Assembly (NCBI GenBank): GCA_039881045.1
Contig: JAYWVB010000019.1
Location: forward strand, 434,001 to 498,000
From: Chaetomium olivaceum
Taxonomy: Eukaryota; Ascomycota; Sordariomycetes; Sordariales; Chaetomiaceae
Length of the DNA stretch: 64,000 nt
Direction of reading: 5' to 3'
Part shown: positions 48,076 through 59,397 of the stretch, in pieces
Numbering within the stretch: position 1 is the stretch's first letter
How the letters are laid out: every line of letters starts with the position of its first letter
Notes under the pieces: model-generated
Seen by the model: the letters and a program-made list of their open reading frames with translations, nothing else
Databases searched by the model: none
Told to the model about the DNA's origin: nothing
Position numbers and translations under genes: made by a program

Positions 48076-50652
48076 TCATTCGTCCATATCGTCAAGATCG
48101 ATGGCATCGGGGTTCGACACCTCGACCGCCTGGCTGGTCACGTTCCCCTTGAGCCCCTCGGATGCCGCCACAAACCCGGCCGGCGCACGGGCCTGCCTCT
48201 CGAGCTGCTCCATCGCGTCGGCAACCTCCTCGTCGACATCCTCCTCGCCATTCTGCTGCCGCTGCAACTGGCTCTTGGCGAGCGCCTGCGAGGCGATGAA
48301 GTTGACGTCGGTGTTGTATTGCGCCTGGACGCTGCGCTTGATGCGCAGCATCTCCTTGAACGTGTCCTCGTTGCCGTGCTGCACCTCAAACTGCTCCCAC
48401 TTGGTCCAGAAATCCGGGTTCGTCCGCGGGTCGCAGAACTGCGACGCGTGCCCGTAGATGGCCCTGGCGCGGTCAATCTCGCCGAGCCTCTTCTCCATGT
48501 CAGCGAACTTCAGGCACATGTCGCGCGCCTCGTTGTCTGGCAGCGTCGCGATGGCCCGTTCGTAGATGGGGCGGGTCGATGGCAGGCCGAAGTTGGAGGC
48601 CGACTTGGTGATGTAGAAATTGAACATGTCTGCCCGGTCTTCGTCCGATACCGCCCGCGTAGCCCGCTCGTAGATGCGCATGGCGTGCCGCGCCAGCCCG
48701 CGCTCCTCCTCGAGGTTGCCGTACATGAGGTAGATGACCTTGGCGAACTTGGGCGGGCAATCGAGGACGGCCTGCTCAAATAGATCTCTGAGCCGTTCGA
48801 TGCCGATCTTGCGGTCTACCGCTTTGGTGAGGTAGAGATTCCATAGCTCAAAGGCAACCGGATAGCTGAAGAGATCGAGGCCGCGCTCATAGATTTTGAA
48901 TGATTCCTCGAAGTACTTGTGCTCCTCGAGGAGGTTGGCGTAATTTACGACGGTTTGCGGCGTCGCAATCCGGAGCTCGAATATCCTCTCGTAGACCTTC
49001 TTAGTCTCGTCGAGAGAGCTTACGCTCTCCACCAGGTCAACGTAGAAACTCCACAACTTCCAGCTCTTGTGTACACGTTGTTGTGGGGACAGCGTTTCGT
49101 CGAAGTAGTCTACCGTCGACCTCTTGGGCGCCTGGGTCGCCTTGGCCATGATCCTGACGGCCTCATCGAAGTTCTCGTTTCGCAACTCCATCTCGGCCCA
49201 CTCGATCCACATGTCGGCGAGCTCCGCTACCGACTTGAACGGAACCTTGGTCGCCTTCTCCATAATGACCCGGGCATTTCGCAAATCCCCCCCTTCTCGT
49301 AGAACTTGGCGTAGTTGGCCCATAGCTGGTGGAATGCACCGACCGCCTTCTTTGGCTGGATGGCGGCGATGGCGTCGGTGTACGTCTGCACCACCTCTTG
49401 CTTGTTCTCGCCCCATAGTGCGACCCGTTTCTCCCATTCGGTGACATTATTGGGATTCTGCCGGAGCAGCACGTCGTTCAGGAGGAAGGGCCGACGGTCC
49501 ATGAGGTGCTCGAAGCGCATCATGCGGATGTCGAGATCAAAGTCGGCCCCCTCGTCCACCACCCCCTTCTCGGCCCGTTTGGAGGCCACCTCCATCAACG
49601 CCCCAATGATGGACTCCTCAAACTCGGTGTACGAGTCGAACACGAGCGTAAAATCTCGCACCGTCATGACTGTGGTGATACCCTCCTCAAACACATCCCT
49701 CGCCTGTTCGAAATCACCTCGCCGGATCCAGTAGGTCGCCAAGCCGCACCACAATTTCCCTCTTTGGTCGCCAAATCGTTCGATTCCGCTCCGGATGATG
49801 CCTTCCACGTCGATGTCTGCCTCGTGGCCCGTGTCTATGTCGACCGCATGCTCCACCAGCAGGTCGACCATCTCGCTCCATATCTCGTAGTGCCCCTTTG
49901 CGTTTTTGCTTTGGAACCGCGGGTTATCGAGTATGTCGGTGTATTTATTGACGGCCTCGGTGTATAACCCGGTATGGACTAGTAGCTCGATGAAGTCCTC
50001 GGCGTCCTCCGGGTGAACTTGCATGTACCGTCGCCAGACTTTGACGGCCGTCATCCCCTCGGCCGAGTTCGCAAACGGCCGGTACAGCGCCCATATCCTG
50101 TTGTGTTGGGTGATCGGCAGCGCCCGAAGCGCCCGGTCGAAGGCGTGTCGGGTCGAGGTCACCAGGGGCTGCTGCATTAGGAACTTGAGGTACATTTCCC
50201 ATATCCTGGGCATCTTGTTAAGGAGGATAAGCGCCCGTTCAAATAGCGCATTGACTTTTTGGTATTCGGCGGCGAAGACGGCGGCGTTGAGCTTGGCGAT
50301 GTGCTTCTGCCTGAACCTGAGATACTACGGGGGTTTGGGTTAGCAATGGCCGGTGCAGCTGGCGGGATGAAAGCTTACCATCTTCCACAACTTGTACGAC
50401 CGCGGCAACTGGACACATGCCCGCTCCATAACAAACGCCTGCTCCCGTATCGTCCCATGTTGGAGCTTGTATTCGATGTAGGCGAGCCATGGTTTGGTGC
50501 TTCCCGGGTTGCGTTGGATGTCTTGCTCATAGGAAAAATCGTCCTCCGACTAGAGGGGCGTTAGAAATTCCGGCATCAGCTGAAAGGGAGACCCGGCAAC
50601 GTACCACTAGAGCCAAGTCTGGCTGGCGGTCGGAAGGGGGGTTCGAAGCCAT
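48076..50652 (-). CDS. SYF1: pre-mRNA-splicing factor SYF1 (frame broken at 49285-49291)
   Basis: Three minus-strand exons: 50652-50605, 50549-50379 and 50324-48076. The product is a solenoid of HAT (half-a-TPR) repeats from about residue 30 to 740, for example PWLAYIEYKLQHGTIREQAF and YFEESFKIYERGLDLFSYPVAFELW split over two helices, with an acidic end IDLDDMDE. SYF1 is a scaffold of the NineTeen (Prp19/CDC5L) complex in activated spliceosomes. The large exon is one base short of a whole number of codons. Upstream sequence reads to ANYAKFYEKGG and downstream sequence continues GGDLRNARVIMEKA in another phase; the break falls on a run of seven C (plus strand) that needs eight. With that base the protein is about 822 aa, normal for the family. 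An indel error is far more likely than a dead essential gene. Confidence 0.93.
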
Positions 50653-51222
50653 GTTGTCCGCGTGAACGTGTGTCGTAGCGAGAAACCGATTGGCGCTTCC
50701 GGCGCTGGAGGACGGGGAAAGGGGGAGATGGTTAAAAAGCGCGTTGCCGTGACATCACTGCCAGGTCGTCGGGATGGTTCACGCGTGACGGCGGGACAGC
50801 AGCGGCGAGGTTGCTCGGTTTCCGTGCTGCGTTTTTCGAGGTCTCGCGATTGGGCGCGCTGGTTGGAGATGCCCGGATGTAACCTTCAGTGGGACCCGAC
50901 CTCACGTTTAACGGTGGGTGCTCGGGCCATCTCACGCTGCAGCGCCGCAGGGCTTCATCAAGTTGGTGGGGCCGAGTGCCAAGTTAAAACAACCGTCCAG
51001 TGGCTCGTTGCACTGTCTGTCAGTTGGTTGGGTGCTGCAGCCTTCCGTCACTGTCGCGAGCTTCAAGCTCCACAACTCCAACCCGTCCCTCCTCCAACAA
51101 CCTACCGTCATCTTGCGCTTCTGCCCGTCCCTCACCGAGAGGGTTGCTGACTTTTTGTTTTCGAGTCTTGATTGTTAATTTTTAAGGACCACCTATCCGC
51201 CGTTCCCCCAAACTTCGTGACA
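50653..51222. promoter_or_regulatory. shared promoter region SYF1/VMA8
   Basis: 570 bp between two divergent ATGs. No other feature recognised. Confidence 0.55.
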
Positions 51223-52437
51223 ATGTCAGGCGCAGGAGTGCGTTGCCCCAACTCATGCGCCCCCACTACGAGAGATGGGTAACTGACCCAAGCACAGGAC
51301 CGGGAAGCCGTCTTCCCAACCCGGCAGTCCCTGGGTATAATGAAAGCCAAGCTCAAGGGCGCTGAGACAGGGCATAGTTTACTCAAGCGGAAAAGTGAGG
51401 CTTTGACCAAGTATGCCCCCTTCGCATTCCCCGTCTACAACACCAAGTAACTAACACCATGCCCCCCTTTCAGGCGCTTCCGAGGTAACCCATAGCCTAC
51501 CACCCAACCCTCCTTACGGGTCACCCCCTCCATACGTCCCAAATCATTAACAACCTTGGACCCCCCCTCGCAGACATCACCCGGCGCATCGACGAGGCGA
51601 AGCGCAAGATGGGCCGCGTGATGCAGATCGCGTCGCTGTCGCTGGCGGAGGTGACGTACGCGGTGGGCGGCAACATCGGGTACCAGATCCAGGAGTCGGC
51701 CAAGTCAGCGCGGTTCCGCATCCGCGCCAAGCAGGAGAACGTGTCCGGCGTGCTGCTGCCGGCCTTCGAGAGCTACCTGACCGAGGGCAACAACGACTTC
51801 GCCATGACGGGGTTGGGTAAAGGCGGCCAGCAGGTCCAGCGCTGCCGCGAGACCTACGCCCGCGCTGTTGAAGCGCTGGTCGAGTTGGCGAGTCTGCAGA
51901 CGGCGTTTGTCATCTTGGACGAGGTCATCAAGGTTGTTAATCGGAGAGGTGAGTGCCACATTGTCTGGTCTGATGGTTTGGCAATTAGACCGTGCTAACT
52001 CGGGAATAGTTAACGCTATGTAAGCTGTGCAATTGCGATGATTGTGTGTACGTTTCTAACTAGAAATAGCGAACATGTCATTATTCCGAGGACGGAGAAC
52101 ACCATCAAGTGTAAGGATCATCTAACCCCCTTCCTTACCTCCGCTCGGCGGCTAATAGCTGTTAGATATCAACTCGGAACTCGACGAGCTCGACAGAGAA
52201 GAGTTTTACAGACTCAAAAAGGTGCGTGTTGTGGTCCCTCTTTAAGGGGCATTTACTGACTTTGAATAGGTCGCAAACAAGAAGCAGCGAGACACCGCCG
52301 CAGCGGATGCCGAGATGAAGAAGAAGAGAGAGGGCATCGAGGCAAGGGGAGAGGAGAATGTAGCGCCGGAGGCTGAGGATTCTGCCGGGCCGACGGATCT
52401 TTTAGCAGCTGCTGAGGACGAGGACGTGATCTTTTAA
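51223..52437 (+). CDS. VMA8: V-type proton ATPase subunit D
   Basis: Eight exons: 51223-51237, 51298-51410, 51474-51484 (11 nt), 51574-51948, 52010-52019 (10 nt), 52070-52110, 52166-52221 and 52270-52437; 262 aa, family-typical. All phases join exactly. Subunit D is the central rotor shaft of the V1 sector on vacuolar membranes, coupling ATP hydrolysis to proton pumping. Recognisable parts are MSGAGDREAVFPTRQSLGIM, then KAKLKGAETGHSLLKRKSEA, MGRVMQIASLSLAEVTYAVG, ETYARAVEALVELASLQTAF, VVNRRVNAIEHVIIPRTENT and LDREEFYRLKKV. Two long antiparallel helices form the shaft. The C-terminal tail is acidic and variable. Seven introns in a 789-nt reading frame, with two micro-exons, is the most fragmented gene in the window. 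Confidence 0.96.
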
Positions 52438-52646
52438 AGGGGACGGCGAGACCAGCTGTCGTGGTGTCCTGATGTTGATAGAATTGTTGGTCGATACCGT
52501 CGTTTGTCAGGCATAGGCGCAATTGGGAGTTGCTTGCTTTTATTGCATTGGGTATCTACGGTAGCAGCAATCTGTATCATCGTAACCAACGCCTTACCTA
52601 AAGTACAACCTTCCCAGACTAATATTCTTTTTGAACCCCGGGGACT

Positions 52647-53538
52647 CTACTGCCTCTGGTATGTCACCTTCATCATCTTTTCGCCGTTCTTCAGTGGCAT
52701 GCCAGCAGTGTTCTCCTTGGCGGTAATAGCGCCCGCCTCGGCCTCATACTCGACGAAGGCGATTCCACTGCGCCCAGGCACCGTCCGCACCTCGCGGAAG
52801 CCTTCGAAGCGGCCGAAAATGGCGTTGAGCGCGTCCTTGTCGAAGTCGTCTGGCAGGTTCTGGACAAACAGGATGCGGTTGGGCGGCAGATACTCGTCGG
52901 GCACAACGGCGGCAGCGCCGGCGCCGGTGGACTTGAGACCCGCGCCGCGGGCGTTCTTGGCGGGGCGGGCACCCATTTCGGCGGCGGCGCCTGGCATGGG
53001 CCGCTTGAGGCGCTTCTGCTCTTCGGCGGTCTCGAGGGCTTTCTTGTCTGCGGTCGAATGTCAGCGGGGATGGGTGAACGAATTGGTTTAGATAGAGCGA
53101 GGAAGCGTGTACCCTTCTCGGCCATGCGCCGGCGCTTGTGTGCGTCAAACTCCTCCTCGTTGCCCGTCTGCATCACCGTGGCATCGCTTCGGGTACGCGC
53201 CAGGGCGAGCTGCATCGGCTTGTCGAAGAGCTCGAAGCCATGGATGTCCTCGATGGCGGCTTGCGCAGACTCGGGCTTGTCAAAGACGACAAAAGCTTGA
53301 CCCTTGGCCTTCAAGTTTGTCTTGGCCACGACGTCAATCACGTTGCCATACTCGGAAAAGATGGCGCGTAGGGCCTCCTTGAGCGGCTCGGGCTTGACGC
53401 GCTCCTCCAGATTACGGACGTAAACCCTGTGAAGTTTATGGTTAGTTTCTCCTTACCAGTTTGCAAATGGGGTGATGCTGCCTTGTATGTGTCGGAGTGC
53501 AATGACACATACGTAGCGATGGGCTGTTGCGCAGCCAT
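52647..53538 (-). CDS. U1A/U2B''-type small nuclear ribonucleoprotein
   Basis: Three minus-strand exons: 53538-53513, 53426-53113 and 53047-52647; 246 aa. There are two RRM domains. RRM1 (about residues 8-90) has RNP2 VYVRNL and RNP1 GQAFVVF. RRM2 (about residues 170-245) has ILFVQNLP and GIAFVEY. A basic Lys/Arg/Ala-rich linker separates them. The order RRM-linker-RRM and sequences such as NVIDVVAKTNLKAKGQAFVV match the U1A/U2B''/SNF family, which binds the U1 stem-loop II or U2 stem-loop IV hairpin in the nucleus; many fungi have one gene for both roles. Introns have GTATGT and GTACAC donors with ACAG and GCAG acceptors. It ends 210 bp from the convergent VMA8 gene. Confidence 0.94.
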
Positions 53539-54183
53539 GATTTTTCTTTGCAGCGGTGCGGATTGTGGTTTCGCAGTCCAAGTTGCTGGCGTTGTCGAAA
53601 GTTTGATGGTTCCAGGTTGGAGGGATCAAATGCTTCCACTCAGTGAAGTCGCCTGTGTTTCCAGTGATCGGTGTCAAAACTGCCGATGCCCGGTTCTGCT
53701 GGCTTGGCAGTTGGTGTCCGTCCATGGGATGGAAGTTGCTGCATGGAAGCGGCCCGCGAGAACGCCAAGAGGCCCCACCATCAGACAAGACCAAGGGGAA
53801 ATGATTGCCAGGATAAGGCGTCACAGCGGCATCTCGCAAGCGGCGCGATGACAATTGCCCGCTAGTTATCCGCTGCCCAAGTGTTCCAGTTGACCACCTT
53901 CAACTCTCGTCTGCTTCCTGCAGCCCCATAACAATGTATGATTAAGGCAGTGTCCCACACAGATGCAAGACACGGTATTTGTGGTTAGTGCGTGAAGACG
54001 CGCTCCTTTCTTTTGTCGCGACCTTGACCGGCACGGTTTCGGGTTTCTAGGATTGCCCGTCCTGGGATTCCTGGGTTTCCGAGGTTTCCGCTCGCTACAT
54101 TCAGATACCTCCCTTATCTGGTCGCTCGACCACTCCCTGATCGGTTCACACTCGGTCCCGGGTCTGCATTTGAACCTGCCGTC
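53539..54183. promoter_or_regulatory. shared region between U2B''-type gene and membrane RING gene
   Basis: 645 bp between divergent starts; no other gene seen. Confidence 0.5.
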
Positions 54184-57100
54184 ATGGACCATACCGTTAT
54201 TTCAGAGGCTGTGGCGGCAGCAATGCCTGGAGCGCTCGACAATGCAAGTGCCTGGCATAACTTCACGATGTGGACGGCTCAGCATCTCGGCTTGGCAGTG
54301 AACATGACAAAGTTGACGCCATCGTTGGAGGATCTCGTTTGGGCAGGCCCTCGCATGGTTATGAGATTGGGCCGGCTAGGCTCTTTCATCTCGTTCCCAG
54401 ATGCCATTGACGCCTTTGGCCAGCGGGTCGTGCCCGATGCGACAAACAGCGACATATTTTCGACCTCGACGATAATGGCCGCCGAACTTGTCGAAACCCT
54501 CACCGAAACTACATCGACCGCTGCGTCTTCCGCATCCAGCTTAGCTGCTGCCGCCGTCGCCGATGCTGTGACCCAAAATCCGAACGCTTTCGTCTCGCGG
54601 TTCTCGATGGAAGGCGCAAAAGGATTGGGGGGTGTCTTCAGCTATGCCACGAGCAAGTGGGCGCTATGTTGCATCGCCATGGCCGTCATCTTCAACCGCA
54701 CCCACATATTTGCTGCTACTCGCCGCAGACTCCGGCTTCGATGGCACGTCCGCTTGCTTATGCGGGCCGCCCCCGTGATACTTCTTCTCCTCCAGGCTCG
54801 ATGGCTCCTGCAGTCAATACAGTGTCAGACCTCGCCCGACTTCTCTGAACTGCGCTGGGGAAACGCGAGCAAGAGCTCCGACCTGATGTTCGCGCAACCG
54901 AACCACTTTCTCAACCGGCTCGGATCAACTCTACTGTTTGGGGCGTCCGACGAGGAGTCATGTCGCTCGGTGAAGATGGTGCCCTGGGATGATCGAGACC
55001 AACCCGAGTTGGTGGGCTCTCTCTCCCGGCTTTGGCCGCTCTTTGGGACGTATTGTTTGAGCCAGTTCATGGAAGTACTGTCTTGCGCGGTACAAGGCCG
55101 CCCGGTGGCCGCCGAGACGGGCATGACATTGTTCGAGCACTCCCTAGCCTTTGCTGAGGCTGATGCTGCTATTGGCAACCAGCTGGGGTGGGGTCTCTTC
55201 ACCAACGGTACCGCCACATCGCAAGTAGCACTTGGATCCAAGATCGCGCTCACGAGGTCCATGATTTTGAAGCGAGTCAACACTCCTGCCGAGGTGCTTC
55301 TCGTGGCCTTCTTCTCCGCCATGAGCCATGCCACGAGTCACATCCTCGGCATCTTCAACCTGCAAGCCAAGTTTCGCCTGGTTAGCACAGGGTTCTGGGG
55401 CCTTTGCTTCATGTCGAGCCTCCTCTGGAGCGCTTTCAACTTCTCGGTCGATGATCCCTCGGCCCAGGGATTACTGAGGTACCCGACTGTGTGCATCATC
55501 GGCTTCATCCCACACATCCTCATCCTGTTTGGGATATACGCCTGCGGAGTCGTCTACGCCTCGGCCCTGGCGCTATCAGCCCTTGCGACGCCGGAGGGAG
55601 ACCATAATGGAGAACGGCTATCCCTCCGACAACGCCTTCAGCGCGCCCATGGCAATATGCAAGCAAATGTATCCCTTTCCGACATCCGTATCCGGACGGA
55701 TATGGACTTTTACACTGCCCTTTTGCGAGCAGGCTTCGGTGCTATCACCATGGCGAGCGAGGCCGTCTATCTCAACGAAGACCATCAAGTGAATCTCAAG
55801 AGATACACTTGGCTAGAAGACGACAGGTTCCGTGAGCTGGAGGAGCTTCGGATGCAGTGGATCGGTGGCGGCATTCCAGGATCACGATTTGACTCGGTTG
55901 GCACCATTGGCCTCGTGCCGGTCAAGGATGGGCAGACGCATGCCATGAGCGGGTATGCGAGGGAGAAGGCAGCGCAGCAGATTCCGAAAAACAACACAGC
56001 CGGCAGAAGGGTCCGGGACGGCGTGGGCGCCACGGAGCGCAGTTCGAGGTGGCTTATCGCGTTCGAGTACATGATACACATTGGCAAACTCGTGTTTGTC
56101 ATGTGGGCGTTAGTCACAGTCAAAACCATGGCAGTGTTCGGTTTGCGCACACCGCCACGGTGGCTCCAGGGCCTGTCACAGCGACCCAAACCTGAGTCGG
56201 CATCCAAAAAGTCCGGCCGGCGCGGTCGCGGACTGAACGTCGATGTCTTATCCCCCGGTGAAGGGAGGGTCTTCTTCGTGGTCCCGCGGGCCGACTGGGT
56301 GGATGTGGAGGCGGAATTACGCCGCCAAATGGACAACAATGATGGAGAAGCAGAAACCAGCCATGGAAACCCTGCTACCGACGAAACAGAAGTCGACTCC
56401 AAACTTTACAGCTACTTCCTCAGGGGCGGTTGGTGGGGAAACAGCGATTCGAGCGGTGACTACGCTCCTCCTGCCCCCCAAGCCCCAGAAGACACCACCA
56501 GCCTTGACGAGCTGGATTTTGATGACACTACTAGTGTCATCTCGACAACCGAAACTGCGAGTGAATTGGATTGGGAGTCTGACAACGACCCCCTCGACGA
56601 CGGGCAGCGAACGCCAACGCAACAAAACCCGGCCCCCTTCTCCTTTGCCTCGGCTGTAGCATCAGCCCGCGCTTCCCGCGAATCCACCCCACTCCTCGAT
56701 ACCCCCATCGCAACCACCGACCTCGCCCGGCTGCTGAACCCGCAAAGCCCCGAAGACCGCGACGAAGCCGTCGCGCTAGCTGCGCACCTGACCAGCGACG
56801 GCATCATGACGCGCTCGCGCTTTAAGCAGCAGCTCCAGCGCCAGCGCGCCCAGGTGCTCCTCACCAAACAACCAAGCCGCCATCCACACCCGCCGCCAGT
56901 TCGCCGCGCCGACCCAAGAGAAGATGACGCCCGACGAAGAAGCCCGCGTGCTCGAACAGCTCCTCCTCTCCCGCCGCGCCGCCACCAAACAACAACACAG
57001 CTCTGCTACCACCGCAACAGCCACGCCACCACCAGGCACAGCAACAGAGGCCGCTGCAGTAAACGGAGAGGCGGCCAACTCGTCCTGGGCGACGGGCGCC

Positions 57101-57289
57101 GCCGGGCTGGGCCCGGATGGGCCGCAGTGCGTGGTGTGCCAGAGCGCGCCGCGCACCATCATCGTGTGGCCGTGCCGCTGCCTGAGCCTGTGCGACGACT
57201 GCCGCGTGTCGCTGGCCATGAACAACTTTGACAAGTGCGTCTGCTGCCGCCGGGAGGTGATCAGTTTTAGTCGGATTTATGTACCTTAG
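54184..57289 (+). CDS. multi-pass membrane RING-finger E3 ligase (Asi1/Asi3-like architecture)
   Basis: Start ATG at 54184. The first frame runs uninterrupted for over 900 codons, and the C-terminal RING is in the next frame, ending at 57289; about 1034 aa if one surplus base is removed. The N-terminal 600 residues contain several hydrophobic helices (for example ALCCIAMAVIF, RAAPVILLLLQARWLLQ, FMSSLLWSAFNF, VCIIGFIPHILILFGIYACG and a later IGKLVFVMWALV). A long acidic Ser/Thr-rich linker follows. The last 45 residues form a RING of the all-cysteine kind (CVVCQSAPR, PCRCLSLCDDC, FDKCVCCRR) ending SRIYVP. Yeast Asi1/Asi3 are inner-nuclear-membrane E3 ligases with this layout; orthology is likely but not proven. 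The frame change near 56850-56900 may instead be a 46-nt intron with GTGCTC..GCCAG ends (donor right after an in-frame CAG). Confidence 0.85.
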
Positions 57290-57659
57290 TACCTTGCCTT
57301 GCCTTGGGTTGGCTGGTGTAGAGGGGAGGGGTGTAGCGTGTTTTTGTTTTATCTTTGGTTTTGTTTATGCAAAGTTTTAATTTGAGACGTGGTTCGTGTT
57401 TCCTATTCTGTCCTATGTTGATGTGGCTTGGTTGGGTTTTTCAACTTTGGACTTGGGCGTTGGGGTTCGCATTGCGGTGGTCATTGTTGGAGTTGTTTTA
57501 GGGGGTACAGTACATAGTCTTGTCCCCGGGGCAGTAGTGGTGAGGAAACGGGAGCAACATAGAACAGCGTCAGGTCTGGAAGGATAATCATCTCTATTCC
57601 GTGGCATTGGGCTTCAGCATCATGCGAGCAGAGGCAAGTCCGGGTGTGTATCGATACAG
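57290..57659. other. intergenic between convergent genes
   Basis: T/G-rich 3' flank of the RING gene; nothing else seen. Confidence 0.6.
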
Positions 57660-58670
57660 CTAATCACCTACCGACAGCATCATGGCGACATCGTAGGAAG
57701 TCTCAAAGAAAAATGGGGTATCATATTTATCTTGCCAAATCTCCCTGCCACTACCTCCTACATACCAGCCCACTCGATACAAAACACACCGCACCTCCCC
57801 TTCCCCTTCCTTTTCCCCACCCGCGCTAGCACCAGTACCCTCCTGAGAAGGCTTTTCCGCGCCAAACAGAAAGCTCTTCTTGACAGCCGTGCCTAGCCGC
57901 CCGCTCGCCACCAGGTCCAGCACGGCCACCTCCTCGTCCCAGCCGTAACTGTTGGCCAGGTAGTGCGCGTGGTAGCGGAAGGGATCGCCCGGGTAAACGC
58001 TGTAGTCGCCGCCGAAGCGGAGGCCGGGCGTGGTGTAGTACCCGCGCGCGTTGAGGTATTTGTAGAGGGGATAGTTGGAGGGGCGTGGGATGTTGACGAC
58101 AGGGGATGATGGTGTGGGGATTGGGAGGAGAGGGCTGCTTGTTGTGAGGGTTACGCCCGGAAGGGAGGGTTCTTTGGGTGGTGCGGAGTGAAGGGATGCG
58201 GCGGGTTTGGGGCTGTCAAAAAGCGAGGTGTCTTCTTCGGTTTCTGTTACTGCGGCTGGGGCCTCGGCTACGGCGGCGGGTTTGGCCTTGCGCTTGCCCT
58301 GGTGCTTCGCCTGTACCTTTGCCTTTTCGTCCTCAAAGACCTGCTGGGCGTTCCGGCGCTGCTGCTTGAGATGCTGCAGATAGGCCTTGCGGGTGGACGC
58401 GTCCATGGCCGAAAGCCGCGACAGGTGGTCGGTCAGCTCGTCCGCAATGTAGCCGGCGCCCTTGTCGACGAGCAGCCTGGCCTCTTCGGCATGCAGCTCG
58501 ACGGGCAAGCCAAGGAAAAGGTTCTGTGTAGGGTTCTGCGGCATGGTGCCTGTCAAGACGGCACAAATGCCGTGGTGACGGCGGATATGGACGACATCGT
58601 CAATGTCAAAGACGAGGTACCGGCCTGCCACACGCGAGATCCGGACCTGTCTTTCCGATGGTGGAGCCAT
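57660..58670 (-). CDS. SEN34: tRNA-splicing endonuclease subunit Sen34
   Basis: Intronless, 336 aa, start chosen at 58670 (MAPPSERQVRISRVAGRYLVF). The N-terminal domain (residues 1-100) carries VGxxxVFDIDD-like and RLLVDKGAGYIA segments. A charged Ala/Lys/Pro linker follows. The C-terminal nuclease domain (about 200-336) has the signature LRFGGDYSVYPGDPFRYHAH. The likely catalytic triad is Tyr226, His234 and Lys264, the residues conserved in archaeal and eukaryotic endonucleases. With Sen2, Sen15 and Sen54 it cuts the 3' splice site of intron-containing pre-tRNAs, such as the tRNA-Gln 12 kb away. It faces the RING gene tail to tail. Confidence 0.95.
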   Translation of the reverse strand: MAPPSERQVRISRVAGRYLVFDIDDVVHIRRHHGICAVLTGTMPQNPTQNLFLGLPVELHAEEARLLVDKGAGYIADELTDHLSRLSAMDASTRKAYLQHLKQQRRNAQQVFEDEKAKVQAKHQGKRKAKPAAVAEAPAAVTETEEDTSLFDSPKPAASLHSAPPKEPSLPGVTLTTSSPLLPIPTPSSPVVNIPRPSNYPLYKYLNARGYYTTPGLRFGGDYSVYPGDPFRYHAHYLANSYGWDEEVAVLDLVASGRLGTAVKKSFLFGAEKPSQEGTGASAGGEKEGEGEVRCVLYRVGWYVGGSGREIWQDKYDTPFFFETSYDVAMMLSVGD

Positions 58671-59397
58671 CGCTCGAGGTATTCTAGAGTACTGTGCCCA
58701 GTTAGACACAATTCGAAAGCGCAATGTGATGGTGCTTCAGAAGAAGACATAGAGATGGGAGTCATAAAAGTTTTGATGATGTATGTTGTCGTCACAGAAA
58801 ATCGGTGGATTGACAGATTATTATACAATTGGTATAATCATGTTGTTCTCCGTAATATTTTGAAGAGGAAATGTTACTGACCTTGCTTGCGGAAGCTGCT
58901 GCGTTGAGCAGCGTCAATGAGGGAAAGGAAGAGGATGGGGAATTTTGAAGTTCGAAAATTTATGCAGGAAGCTCGTCCATGAGCCCCACATTGGCGGAAA
59001 TGTGGATGAATCGTGTGTTACGATCAAATACCGTATCTCTGTAAAGTAATCGTGAAATAAACCCAAAGCAACCACATCCTGCAAAAAAAAAAAAACAGAC
59101 TCGGCAGAGTAGCACTGTGGGAAATAGAATATGGCTCTCATAGGCGTTTAGAATGTTTAGAAATAATAGGTATATCAAGCCGAGTCTGTTACAGACTGAC
59201 AAGGCCAACAACTGATTCCATTCACTCCCACCGTCAGAGCGTCCTATCCCTGACTCGTTTGTATCGTCCAATACGGCTTGCAACAACGTTTGATATAGAC
59301 TTAGATCGCCCAGATGTGCCCATATTAACATTGTCAGCCAATACCTCCATTTTCAGACCGGCCATAACCCCAGAGTTTACCACCATAGCGTTTCTCC
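58671..59397. other. intergenic, promoter of SEN34
   Basis: AT-rich (around 58730-59200), with an A12 run near 59083-59095. No gene recognised. Confidence 0.6.

Noticed and set aside
48073..48783. Open frame of 236 codons on the plus strand
   Set aside because: Antisense to SYF1, which has clear HAT-repeat similarity on the other strand.
57660..58724. Longer SEN34 start at 58724
   Set aside because: The 18 extra codons are not typical of the family; the ATG at 58670 starts the conserved sequence.
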